Of a stretch of 62,284 bases of DNA, positions 36,795 to 45,540 are shown piece by piece (the first letter of the stretch is position 1; every line of letters starts with the position of its first letter). The translations under genes and the position numbers were made by a program. The stretch covers positions 1 through 62,284 of the forward strand of contig DYHH01000023.1 of NCBI GenBank assembly GCA_020724265.1, given 5' to 3'. Origin of the DNA: Melioribacter roseus. Its GTDB lineage: Bacteria > Bacteroidota > Ignavibacteria > Ignavibacteriales > Melioribacteraceae. Below the pieces are notes generated by a model. That model saw only the letters and a list, made by a program, of their open reading frames with translations. It made no database searches and was not told the DNA's origin.

Positions 36795-37370
36795 TTACAT
36801 CTGATCAGGAGGAATATAAGCCGGAGGTACATTCTGAACCGGTTTGGTGGATTGAAGATAAGCAAATATAGCCCTCAGATCTTCATCCGTATAATTTTGA
36901 AATTCCTGCCAGGGCATAGGAGGCATTATTGGTCTGCTGCCTTCCAAACCTTTATATAAACCTTTTGTCATTGCTGTTTTGAATTGATCGTAAGTCCAAT
37001 TTCCAAGTCCGGTTCCATCAGAAGTAATATTAGCCGAAAATGAAACTCCCCATGGACCGACAGCAGCAGTTAATGAATGATTAAATAGAGCCCAATCTTT
37101 AAGTATGCTCTTATCGTATTCAGGAATTGGAAGATCAGCCGGGTGACCTGCTAATAAATAATTTTCATCAGGCACCGGACCCTGTTCGGTCATCTTTTTA
37201 GGAGTATGACAATCATGGCAGCCCGAAGTTGAAACTATATATTCGCCGCGGGCAATTAATTCTTCCTGACTCAATTCCTTTTTGACAGGTTCATCCTGAC
37301 ACGATGCTACAAACATTATAGCAATTAGTAAAACCAAAAAAGAAAAGTACAATTTGAGATTTATCTTCAT
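36795..37370 (-). CDS. c-type cytochrome lipoprotein
   Basis: 191 residues. The signal peptide ends in a lipobox with C24 (FVASC). One haem site is visible at residues 51-55 (CHDCH) in a SGCHDCHTPK context. PIMPPMPWQEF near 150 offers methionine ligands and TDEDLRAIFAYLQSTKPVQN is the usual C-terminal helix of class I cytochromes. Members of this type sit beside oxidases or dehydrogenases in the periplasm and carry electrons. No oxidase is nearby, so its partner is unknown. It has a strong GGAGGAG ribosome site. Confidence 0.9.
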   Translation of the reverse strand: MKINLKLYFSFLVLLIAIMFVASCQDEPVKKELSQEELIARGEYIVSTSGCHDCHTPKKMTEQGPVPDENYLLAGHPADLPIPEYDKSILKDWALFNHSLTAAVGPWGVSFSANITSDGTGLGNWTYDQFKTAMTKGLYKGLEGSRPIMPPMPWQEFQNYTDEDLRAIFAYLQSTKPVQNVPPAYIPPDQM

Positions 37371-37430
37371 AGAACTCCTCCTCTACTATTGTGATTTGTT
37401 ATTAATTGATATTATAACAAAACATTTGGT

Positions 37431-37521
37431 GTATGAAGAGTATGTCCCCGGAATAACTGCAATAATATATAACGAAAACAAATTTACATTTTGTATGAAA
37501 TGACGGGGAGCTATATCATAC
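37431..37521. other. Interrupted inverted repeat upstream of the DUF493 gene
   Basis: GTATGA (37431-37436) and TCCCCG (37445-37450) are mirrored by CGGGGA (37504-37509) and TCATAC (37516-37521), with unequal spacers of 8 and 6 bases. The arms could form a long bulged hairpin in the 279-base gap between the divergent cytochrome and DUF493 genes. A regulatory role is only a guess. Confidence 0.3.
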
Positions 37522-37649
37522 ACTTTGTCTTATTTTGTGGAATTAAAATAATGGCTCTTTATTTAGTATTCAAGAAAAAAGTTATGTTGTCTTATATAAA
37601 TGAGTCGAAAAAATTTTCTATTTTTACACTTCAAAAAAATTAAAACTTA

Positions 37650-37919
37650 ATGATACTCGATAATACAAATAAAGCACGCCCCGAAATTAGATATCCATGC
37701 GAGTGGAACTATAAAATTATTTCTAAAACTGCCGGTGAAGCAGTTGAAGCTGCTGAACTTGCTGCCGATGGTTTTAAGTATGAAATAACTGCCTCAAATG
37801 TAAGTAAACATGGTAAGTATATAAGTATTAACTTATCGGTAGAAGTGGAAAATGAAGAGGAAAGAAACTTTATTTTCGGCAAACTTGAATCCGATGAAAA
37901 AGTAATAATGGTACTTTAG
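37650..37919 (+). CDS. DUF493/YbeD-like small protein
   Basis: 89 residues, matching the YbeD/HP0495 family in size and pattern: YPCEWNYKIISKTAGE at 15-30, ITASNVSKHGKYISINLSVEVE in the middle and FGKLESDEKVIMVL at the end. The fold is a small ferredoxin-like alpha/beta domain related to ACT regulatory domains. The function of the family is not established. It is a single gene upstream of the M3 peptidase, with no clear Shine-Dalgarno. Confidence 0.75.
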   Translation: MILDNTNKARPEIRYPCEWNYKIISKTAGEAVEAAELAADGFKYEITASNVSKHGKYISINLSVEVENEEERNFIFGKLESDEKVIMVL

Positions 37920-38024
37920 CATCAACTAACCAACGGTTTTCTAATAACTTTTATTTAGATATTCAAAACCAAATTCGGTAATTTTTAAGGACAAATTTGC
38001 CTTAATTTATATTCGGGAGAGAAT

Positions 38025-39902
38025 ATGAAACACCTCATTAAAACCTCACTATCGTTATTAATTGTATTTTTTGTTTTTCAAAACACCTCGGCGCAAATAA
38101 AAGAAAGAAGCGAAATTCCGGATAAGTACAAATGGGATTTATCGGTTCTTTATGAAAACGTCGATGCGTGGAAACAAGCTAAAGATGAATTAGCAGTAAA
38201 AGTAGAGAAGCTTGACGCAAACAAGGGAAAGCTGAATGAAAGCGGTGAAGTTCTTCACTCAACTATTGTTTCCTTCTTTGATGCACTAAAAGATTTTTAT
38301 CAATTGATTGTTTATGCTAACAGACTTTACGATGAAGATTTAAGAAAAAGTGAAAATCAAGAATTAACACAGCAGATTAGTAATCTCGGTACTAAATTTT
38401 CCGAGAAAACTTCTTATTTGAGTCCTGAAATTTTGAAAATCGATCCCGCTGCATTACAAAAATTTTATGATGATTTTCCCCAGTTAAAAGAATATGAATT
38501 ATTCATAGAAAACATTCAGAGACTGCGTGAGCATACCTTAACTCAAGAAGAAGAACAGATTTTAGCAAGCGCCGGATTGATTACCGGAAACCCGACAACA
38601 GTTTACAATATTTTCGATAATGCAGAAAAACCAATTCCAAAGGTTACACTTTCAAACGGGGAAGAAGCTGAATTATCTGCATCGTTATTTGTAAGATACC
38701 GTACAGTTCCTAACCGTGAAGATAGAGCAAAAGTATTTGAAGCTTTCTTTAATAACTATGGAAAATTTCAAAATACTATTGGAGCAAATTTAGCAGGTAA
38801 AATTAAAGGTGATTTCTTTTATGCAAAAAATCGTAAATATGATTCAGCACTTGAGATGTCCTTAAGCGGTCCGAATATTCCGGTTTCTGTTTACACTACT
38901 TTGATTGATCAGATAAATAAAAATCTGCCGACACTTCATCGATTTCTTGACTTAAAAAGAAGAATGCTTGGCGTAGAAACTCTTAACTATTATGATTTAT
39001 ATACATCAATAGTGAAAGCCGTTGATATGCAGTTCAGTGTTGATGAATCTCAAGAACTTCTTCTCGAAGTATTTGAACCGCTTGGCGAAGAATATGTTAA
39101 TACCGTTAAAATGGCATTTGAAAACAGGTGGATTGATTTTTATCCGACAAACAGCAAACGCAGCGGTGCTTATTCTTCTGGTGCTGCTTACGATCATAAT
39201 CCATTTATATTAATGAATTGGAACGACGATTACAATGCTCTTTCAACTTTAGCACATGAACTCGGGCATACAATGCACAGTTATTTTTCAAACAAGCATC
39301 AGCCGTTCCATTATTCCGATTACGAAACTTTTGTAGCTGAAATCGCTTCTACAATGAATGAAAATTTATTGAACGATTATATGGTTAAGAATGCAAAATC
39401 CGACGAAGAAAAACTTTTCTTACTCGGCTCTTACTTGGAATTATTAAGAACAACAATTTTCCGTCAGACTTCATTTGCAGAGTTCGAATGGGAAATCCAT
39501 AAAATTATCGAAGCCGGTGAACCACTCACCGGAGAAAAGATGAGCGCTATTTATTTTGATATTGTAAAAAGATATTACGGGCATGATGAAGGTGTATGCA
39601 CTGTTGAAGATTATATAAAATATGAGTGGGCTTACATCCCTCACTTTATTAATTATACTTATTATGTTTATCAATATTCTACTTCGTTGATTTATGCGAC
39701 TGCCTTTGCAGAAAAAGTTAAAGCTGAAGGACAACCTGCAGTTGATAAATATTACGAAATTTTAAAAGGCGGCGGCTCTGATTATCCTATCGAATTAATT
39801 AAGAAAGCCGGATTAGACCCAATGTCATCCGAAGCATTTGATTTAACAATGAAAAGAATGAATGATGTAATGGATCAGATTGAGGAGATTTTGGATAAAT
39901 AG
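38025..39902 (+). CDS. Exported PepF-like oligoendopeptidase (M3B)
   Basis: 625 residues. A signal peptide covers about 1-24. SEIPDKYKWDLSVLYENVDAW at the mature N-terminus is typical of oligoendopeptidase F. The zinc site is HELGH at H411-H415 in STLAHELGHTMHS, with the third ligand expected in YETFVAEIASTMNE about 25 residues on. GVCTVEDYIKYEWAYIPHF and SYDYPIELIKKAG-like C-terminal motifs also fit the family. It cleaves oligopeptides of about 7-17 residues. Export to the periplasm fits the peptide-use theme of this region. Confidence 0.93.
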   Translation: MKHLIKTSLSLLIVFFVFQNTSAQIKERSEIPDKYKWDLSVLYENVDAWKQAKDELAVKVEKLDANKGKLNESGEVLHSTIVSFFDALKDFYQLIVYANRLYDEDLRKSENQELTQQISNLGTKFSEKTSYLSPEILKIDPAALQKFYDDFPQLKEYELFIENIQRLREHTLTQEEEQILASAGLITGNPTTVYNIFDNAEKPIPKVTLSNGEEAELSASLFVRYRTVPNREDRAKVFEAFFNNYGKFQNTIGANLAGKIKGDFFYAKNRKYDSALEMSLSGPNIPVSVYTTLIDQINKNLPTLHRFLDLKRRMLGVETLNYYDLYTSIVKAVDMQFSVDESQELLLEVFEPLGEEYVNTVKMAFENRWIDFYPTNSKRSGAYSSGAAYDHNPFILMNWNDDYNALSTLAHELGHTMHSYFSNKHQPFHYSDYETFVAEIASTMNENLLNDYMVKNAKSDEEKLFLLGSYLELLRTTIFRQTSFAEFEWEIHKIIEAGEPLTGEKMSAIYFDIVKRYYGHDEGVCTVEDYIKYEWAYIPHFINYTYYVYQYSTSLIYATAFAEKVKAEGQPAVDKYYEILKGGGSDYPIELIKKAGLDPMSSEAFDLTMKRMNDVMDQIEEILDK

Positions 39903-39910
39903 TTTTTAAA

Positions 39911-39992
39911 AAATCCCCGGGATTTATCCAAAACAAAATGGAAGTCTTGGAGTAGCTTGTTGACTTCCATAATAGAAAAATCCCGGGGATTT
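39911..39992. terminator. Nested double inverted repeat between convergent genes
   Basis: AAATCCCCGGGATTT (39911-39925) and AAATCCCGGGGATTT (39978-39992) are reverse complements of each other and each is nearly a palindrome on its own. Inside lies a second stem, ATGGAAGTC (39938-39946) with GACTTCCAT (39962-39970). The structure can fold as one long two-tier hairpin or as three separate ones. It lies 8 bases after the M3 peptidase stop and 4 bases beyond the exchanger stop, so termination in both directions is likely. Confidence 0.7.
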
Positions 39993-39996
39993 ATTG

Positions 39997-40920
39997 TTAA
40001 AAAATAAAATCAATCCACCACCGGAAAAGTGCAATTCCAATTAAAATAGCTCCTTCAATTCTTGAAATTTTCCACCCGGTTCTTATCATTACTAATAAAA
40101 TTATCATTGCTGCAACAAGTAATATTATGCTTGTATATTCTGCTTGTACTAAATTCAGCGGCTTTAATATTGAGGCAACTCCAAGTACACCCAGTATATT
40201 AAACAAATCACTGCCGATTAGATTGCCGATAGAGATTCCATGTTTGCCTTTTATAATTGCAACAACAGATGTTGCAAGTTCAGGCGCTGATGTACCTGCG
40301 GCGACAATTGTTATACCGATAATCCATTCACTTATTCCAAACATACGAGCTAAGCTGCTTGCCGAATCAACAAGGAAATGTGCACCACCGATAATTAAAG
40401 CTGCGCCTATAATTAATTTAGGAACATCAAACCAATTAAAATCACCTTCCGGTATTTCTTCTTCAATCAGTTCCTTTTGTTTGATAAGAACGTATATATA
40501 AATTACAAGGGTTGCAAATAAAATTATGCCTTCAATTCGTGTTAGTGTTAAATCCCAAAAGAAAATTAACAGCAATATTCCGGCAAAGAAAAGCAGAAGA
40601 GAATCTCGCACTAAAATTGTACGCGATGTATTAACAGTTGAGTAAAGAGCTACAATTCCCAAAATAATTCCGAGATTAAAAATATTAGACCCGATTACAT
40701 TACCGACAGAAATTGCCGATTGATCCGTTAATGCAGCATAAACAGTAACAGCAAATTCCGGTGCAGATGTTGCAATAGCAACTACTGTGAGACCAATTAC
40801 TAATTCGGAAAGACCAAACTTTTTAGCAATATGAGAAGCCGATTCAACAACCCATACAGCTCCTCCCCATAGGGCAAATATACAAGCAACTATTATTATT
40901 ATATCGAATAAGTAAGCCAT
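39997..40920 (-). CDS. Calcium/sodium antiporter (CaCA family, YrbG-like)
   Basis: 307 residues with about ten membrane segments in two homologous halves. The first alpha repeat has IATSAPEFAVTVYAA and GNVIGSNIFNLG, the second AAGTSAPELATSVVA and GNLIGSDLFNILG. The glutamates in these repeats bind the cation. The half-repeats face opposite ways in the inner membrane and exchange Na+ or H+ for Ca2+. It is a single gene, convergent with the M3 peptidase. Confidence 0.93.
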   Translation of the reverse strand: MAYLFDIIIIVACIFALWGGAVWVVESASHIAKKFGLSELVIGLTVVAIATSAPEFAVTVYAALTDQSAISVGNVIGSNIFNLGIILGIVALYSTVNTSRTILVRDSLLLFFAGILLLIFFWDLTLTRIEGIILFATLVIYIYVLIKQKELIEEEIPEGDFNWFDVPKLIIGAALIIGGAHFLVDSASSLARMFGISEWIIGITIVAAGTSAPELATSVVAIIKGKHGISIGNLIGSDLFNILGVLGVASILKPLNLVQAEYTSIILLVAAMIILLVMIRTGWKISRIEGAILIGIALFRWWIDFIF

Positions 40921-40984
40921 AAACAGAAATATTTTAGAAGGAAAATAATAAATGCGGTTGGTTTAATGAAATGATAAATAAAAT

Positions 40985-41069
40985 AAGGGCTGACTTAAAA
41001 GTAAAATTTATTAAAATAATTGAACACGGGTGAAATAGTTTTTAATCTTTACTTTTAAGATAGCCCCTT
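40985..41069 (-). terminator. Long inverted repeat downstream of the 72-residue gene
   Basis: The left arm 40985-41005 and right arm 41048-41069 pair over 12 bp (40994-41005 with 41048-41059), then after a 2x2 internal loop over about 5 more. Read on the minus strand it is followed by a T-rich stretch, so it probably ends the transcript of the gene at 41091-41309. Confidence 0.5.
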
Positions 41070-41090
41070 GGAATGTATTTATGTATTAAG

Positions 41091-41309
41091 TTAATCTTCG
41101 GGGTTATAAGTTAATTCAACTTTTATGTGGAAATCAGCTCCGCTGAAAAGCGTATATTTTACATCGCTAATTGTGCATTTGTAATCTTCACCTACAAGAT
41201 CACTTACAACTTTTGCAATCCCTTTTTCGAGAGAATCGACACTTACGGATTTTAATTTGTTTTTAAGTAAACGATCTACATCGATTGTTTTTTCTTTTGC
41301 GTCCGGCAT
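41091..41309 (-). CDS. Small acidic protein of unknown function
   Basis: 72 residues with no signal or membrane segment. The first half is helical (KTIDVDRLLKNKLKS, DSLEKGIAKVVSDLVGE) and the second half looks like two beta-strands (YKCTISDVKYTLFSG, DFHIKVELTYNP). One cysteine. A strong AGGAGGA ribosome site precedes the ATG. It lies alone between the antiporter and the phosphohexomutase on the same strand. I do not recognise a family; the codon pattern and ribosome site say it is real. Confidence 0.7.
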   Translation of the reverse strand: MPDAKEKTIDVDRLLKNKLKSVSVDSLEKGIAKVVSDLVGEDYKCTISDVKYTLFSGADFHIKVELTYNPED

Positions 41310-41418
41310 TTTTCCTCCTAATGATTTTCTGATTTAGACGCTGAATAATATTCTTTGTTTCGTCAAACTAATGGACAATATAACATTTTCCATAAAAAGA
41401 TAAATCGAAAATAATCAT

Positions 41419-42765
41419 TTAAGAACGAATAAGATTTAGCAATTCTTGTGTCTTTTCTTCCATTAATTTCTTATTTCTTTTTGATTCGACGTTTAGTCTA
41501 ATTAACGGTTCTGTATTGCTTAATCTTACATTAAATCTCCAATCATCATATTCAACACTTACCCCGTCAAGAGTTTCCATCTTCCCGTCAGAGTACTTTT
41601 GTTTTATCTCTTCTAATTTTGCTGCCGGGTTATCGAGTTTTGTGTTTATTTCACCCGAACATGGAAATGCATTAACCATTTCTTCAACCAATTCACCTAA
41701 TGTTTTGTTTTCTTCGGACATAAGCTGAAGAATTAATAAGAAAGGAATAATTCCGCTATCGGAATAATAGTTATCTCTAAAATAATGATGAGCCGACATT
41801 TCCCCGCCGTAAATGGCATTAACCTCTCGCATTTTTTGTTTAATAAAAGCATGTCCGCTGACAGATTGTACCACTTCGCCTCCCGCAGCTTCGACTTCCT
41901 TAATTGTATTCCAGGTTAAGCGAGGATCATGCACAATTTTCTCGCCTGGATTCTTTTTTAATATTGATTTGGCAAGTAAGCCTACAATATAGTATCCTTC
42001 AATAAAATTACCTTTTTCATCAAAGAAGAAACATCTATCGTAATCGCCATCCCAAGCAACTCCTAAGTCGGCTTTATTTTCAAGAAGAACATCAATTGTT
42101 GGTTGTCTATTTTCGGGTAATAAAGGATTCGGAACGCCGTTCGGAAAATTTGAATCCGGTTCGTGAAAAACTTTTATCATTTTTATAGGAAGGTAAGGTT
42201 CAAGTGCATCTAAAGCCGGACCGATACAGCCGTTGCCGGCATTAACAACTACCTTGAATGGGTTGATTTTTTTTGCGTCATAAAATTGTTTCAAATTATC
42301 TATGAAGTCATTCATTATATCAATTTTTTCTACTTTCCCATTGAAAACATCTTCAATTTCATAATCACCTTTTAATACCATCTGTTCAATTTCAATTAAA
42401 CCGGAATCATAGCCCATTGGGACTGAGCCCTTTTTAACAAATTTTAATCCATTGTATTCCGGCGGATTGTGAGATGCAGTTATCATAACGCCGGCGTCAG
42501 CATTGAGGTGAGGAGTTCCGAAATAAATCATTTCTGTGCCGCATAAACCTAAATCGTATACATCTGCACCGTTTTCGGTAATTCCTTTTGAAAGTGCTTC
42601 AGATAATTCAGGTGATGATTTTCTAACATCCATTCCAATCAAAACTTTTTTTGCATTTAAGTATTTTACGATTGCTTTACCAACTTTATAAGCAAGATCT
42701 ACATTCAAATCGCCGGGTACTTTACCGCGGATATCGTATGCTTTAAATGATGGTATCTTTTCCAT
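41419..42765 (-). CDS. manB: Phosphomannomutase/phosphoglucomutase
   Basis: 448 residues, the family's usual size. KAYDIRGKVP at the N-terminus, TASHNP with the phosphoserine S98, the metal loop DGDYDRCFFFD near 240, the sugar-binding GEMSAHHYFRD near 320 and the C-terminal phosphate loop RLSNTEPLIRLNVES are all present. It interconverts hexose 6- and 1-phosphates, feeding GDP-mannose or UDP-glucose synthesis for surface glycans. It is a single gene. Mannose versus glucose preference cannot be decided from sequence. Confidence 0.92.
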   Translation of the reverse strand: MEKIPSFKAYDIRGKVPGDLNVDLAYKVGKAIVKYLNAKKVLIGMDVRKSSPELSEALSKGITENGADVYDLGLCGTEMIYFGTPHLNADAGVMITASHNPPEYNGLKFVKKGSVPMGYDSGLIEIEQMVLKGDYEIEDVFNGKVEKIDIMNDFIDNLKQFYDAKKINPFKVVVNAGNGCIGPALDALEPYLPIKMIKVFHEPDSNFPNGVPNPLLPENRQPTIDVLLENKADLGVAWDGDYDRCFFFDEKGNFIEGYYIVGLLAKSILKKNPGEKIVHDPRLTWNTIKEVEAAGGEVVQSVSGHAFIKQKMREVNAIYGGEMSAHHYFRDNYYSDSGIIPFLLILQLMSEENKTLGELVEEMVNAFPCSGEINTKLDNPAAKLEEIKQKYSDGKMETLDGVSVEYDDWRFNVRLSNTEPLIRLNVESKRNKKLMEEKTQELLNLIRS

Positions 42766-42879
42766 AGGGTTTTCCTAAATTTTTTCAGAAATTGAACTCC
42801 AAGATACTTAATGACGACGAGATTAGAAACAGTGCACAAAATTATGATGACCACATTTTTACATAGCATTTAGAAAGTC

Positions 42880-43227
42880 ATGGAATTATCTTTAGCTGAA
42901 TCAAATACGGAGGTTGATATAACTCATTTCTACAACTCTTCAAAAAAATTCACAGTCTGTTCAAATCAAAAATGCGGTTTAATTTATAACTGTGAAGAAT
43001 ATATGGTTGGGGGAGAGGACAATTTACTTTGTCCGGCATGTAGAGCTAAAATAGAAACACATCACATTGTTCAATGTCTTAATTGCGAAACGATAATTGA
43101 TTTTATTGAAGCTGAACCAAGCGAGGAACCGGTTGTTTTTACAATTGAAAAATGCTCGCGCTGTCACGGTTCAAAAGAAGATCAAAAAGATATTTCAGCT
43201 TTTTATTTCCCCGATGCATTTTTCTGA
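42880..43227 (+). CDS. Small multi-zinc-ribbon protein of unknown function
   Basis: 115 residues with nine cysteines in CxxC-like groups: C27, C32 and C38, then C51-C54 (CPAC), C66-C69 (CLNC) and C92-C95 (CSRC), plus H61 and H62. They could bind two zinc ions as two tandem ribbons. The N-terminal 25 residues are polar and there is no signal peptide, so it is probably cytoplasmic. I know no named family. It is a single gene closed by a clear terminator. Confidence 0.75.
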   Translation: MELSLAESNTEVDITHFYNSSKKFTVCSNQKCGLIYNCEEYMVGGEDNLLCPACRAKIETHHIVQCLNCETIIDFIEAEPSEEPVVFTIEKCSRCHGSKEDQKDISAFYFPDAFF

Positions 43228-43251
43228 TATCTTCAAGAACTAATCATTTCT

Positions 43252-43283
43252 AAAAGGCACCAAAATAGTGGTGCCTTTTTTGT
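43252..43283 (+). terminator. Rho-independent terminator after the zinc-ribbon gene
   Basis: An 11-bp perfect stem (43252-43262 with 43269-43279) around a 6-base loop, running directly into a T-run. It lies 25 bases after the stop codon at 43227. Confidence 0.88.
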
Positions 43284-43387
43284 TTTATCCCGGAAGTCTA
43301 ATTTTTTATCTTAAATTTTCTTGTTAAATTTCAAACGATAGATACATCTATTTATTACCATTCATAACAAATAAGGGATTCTATACA

Positions 43388-45526
43388 ATGATTTTCAAAT
43401 CATACTTTACAAAATTCTTCAGCATTATTTTATTCTTATTCATTTCATTAAATACTATTCATCCTCAACAATCTTTTGATCCCGATACTGTTCAAGCAAA
43501 GAAATTCGATACCGGCAAGATGTGGACTTTTGATTTTCCACCTATTCAATATTGGAAAGATACCTATGGATTTACTGCAACCGAAGAATGGCTTAATCAC
43601 GTCCAGCTTTCAACATTAAGAATACCCGGTTGCACCGCTTCATTTGTTTCCGAAGACGGATTAATTGTTACTAATCATCATTGTTCAACCTGGCATAGAA
43701 ACGCCGTTGAAGAAGAAGGTGAAGATTTTTACCGCGATGGATTTTATGCCGAAACTTTGGAAGACGAACGTTTGGTTCCGAATATGTATGCAGATCAATT
43801 GAAACTTATAAGAGATGTAACCGATCAAGTTATTGATGCAATAAATACGGCGGAAGGTGATGAAAATAAAATCAAAGCAAGAGATGAAAAAATTAATGAG
43901 ATTGAGAATCTTTACAATGAACAAACCGGATTAAAATGTGAAGTTGTTTCATACTATAACGGCGGCAGATATGCTTTACATGGTTACAAGAGATATGATA
44001 AGGTAAAACTTGTTTTTATCGGTGAAGATTGGGTTGGTATGTACGGTGGTGATCCGGATAACTTTACTTATCCGCGGTATAATCTGGATTATGCTTTTTT
44101 CAGAATTTATGACGAAGATGATCAACCTCTAAAAACAGAAAACTATTATAACTGGAATACATCGGGAGTTGAGTTAGATGAATTGTTGTTTATAATCGGA
44201 AGTCCCGGCTCTACAAGTAGATTAAAAACTGCAGACCAGCTGCGCTTCAATCGAGATATCACCTATAGAAATTATTCATTTTTGATGACCTCAATGCTGA
44301 CAGAACTTTATGCGTTAATGGAAAAATATCCGGAGCGTCAAGATGAATTTGCCGGTATGTTAAGTTTTGTTGGCAATTCGGAAAAGGTAGCAAGAAATGT
44401 TGTAAAGGGATTAAATGATCCGTATCTAATTGCTCGAAAAGAAGCATTTGATAAAAATCTTCAAATAGAAATTGCAAAAGATCCTGAACTACAGAAAAAT
44501 TACGGTCATCTTTGGGAATCAATCAAAAAGAACAGGGAAGAAGCAAAAAAATATAGTGAGAAAGTAGCGGCTTATACCGTTACCGGTAGACTCGCTCCAA
44601 CATATTTTAAAATTGCAAAAAGTTTAGTTGAGTTAGCAAATGAATTAAAACTTCCTGAAGATGAAAGAAATCCCAAATACAAAGAAGATAGTTTAGAGGA
44701 AACTATTAATTCAATTTATCCGGAGAAATTTGACCATCCGTTAGAAGATGCAAGATTAAAAGTTCAGTTTGATTATATTAAATTAAATCTCGGCAATGAC
44801 CATTCAATAGTTAAGTTGCTTACAAATAATCAAACAGGTTATGAAGCAGTTGAATATGCAAAAAGTAAATCAGTGATAACTGGTGCTGAATCAATTAAAG
44901 AAATTGCAGCACAAGGATCACAAGCAATCTTAGAAAGTGAAGATCCGTTTATTCAATTCATCATCCGGACTACTGACGAATTAAAGGAACTTCAGTCTAA
45001 ATATGACCAAATTAACGAAGCTGAAAAAGTTTTGAGTCAACTACTTGGCGAAGTTATGTTTAAAATCTACGGAACATCCATTCCTCCTGATGCAAATAGA
45101 TCAATGAGAATCGGCGACGGGCAAGTTAAAACAGTTGAATATAACGGCACAATAGCTCCTTACTTTACAACTTTTTACGGATTATATGATAGATATTATT
45201 CTCACAATAAAGAATTCCCTTGGGATTTACCTGAAAGATGGGTCAATTACCCTGAAGATTTCGACCTTTCGACACCAATGAATTTTATAACCGATATAGA
45301 TGTAATAGGTGGTCAGAGCGGAAGCCCGATTGTTAATAGAGCAGGTGAATTTGTCGGCGTTGCTTTTGACGGTAATATTGAATCCATAATAGGTAACTTT
45401 ATTTTTATGCCTGAAACAAATCGATCCATAACAGTTGCAGCGGAAGGAATTATTCAAGCACTTCGTGATATATACAAAGCCGATAGATTGCTAAATGAAA
45501 TTAAAAACAACAAAATCGTAAAATAA
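43388..45526 (+). CDS. S46 family dipeptidyl-peptidase (DPP7-type), first of a tandem pair
   Basis: 712 residues with a signal peptide of about 26. GKMWTFDFPP near 44-53 and SEDGLIVTNHHCS at 88-100 carry the N-terminal S46 signature and the catalytic histidine. YGGDPDNFTYPRY around 218-230 holds the aspartate. S644 in GGQSGSPIVN is the nucleophile. In this family the residue 18 positions after the serine sets specificity: arginine in DPP11 (acidic P1) and glycine in DPP7 (hydrophobic P1). Here it is G662 (FDGN), so DPP7-like. It releases dipeptides in the periplasm. The second copy follows 14 bp downstream. Confidence 0.93.
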   Translation: MIFKSYFTKFFSIILFLFISLNTIHPQQSFDPDTVQAKKFDTGKMWTFDFPPIQYWKDTYGFTATEEWLNHVQLSTLRIPGCTASFVSEDGLIVTNHHCSTWHRNAVEEEGEDFYRDGFYAETLEDERLVPNMYADQLKLIRDVTDQVIDAINTAEGDENKIKARDEKINEIENLYNEQTGLKCEVVSYYNGGRYALHGYKRYDKVKLVFIGEDWVGMYGGDPDNFTYPRYNLDYAFFRIYDEDDQPLKTENYYNWNTSGVELDELLFIIGSPGSTSRLKTADQLRFNRDITYRNYSFLMTSMLTELYALMEKYPERQDEFAGMLSFVGNSEKVARNVVKGLNDPYLIARKEAFDKNLQIEIAKDPELQKNYGHLWESIKKNREEAKKYSEKVAAYTVTGRLAPTYFKIAKSLVELANELKLPEDERNPKYKEDSLEETINSIYPEKFDHPLEDARLKVQFDYIKLNLGNDHSIVKLLTNNQTGYEAVEYAKSKSVITGAESIKEIAAQGSQAILESEDPFIQFIIRTTDELKELQSKYDQINEAEKVLSQLLGEVMFKIYGTSIPPDANRSMRIGDGQVKTVEYNGTIAPYFTTFYGLYDRYYSHNKEFPWDLPERWVNYPEDFDLSTPMNFITDIDVIGGQSGSPIVNRAGEFVGVAFDGNIESIIGNFIFMPETNRSITVAAEGIIQALRDIYKADRLLNEIKNNKIVK

Positions 45527-45540
45527 ATTTTGGCACTTTT

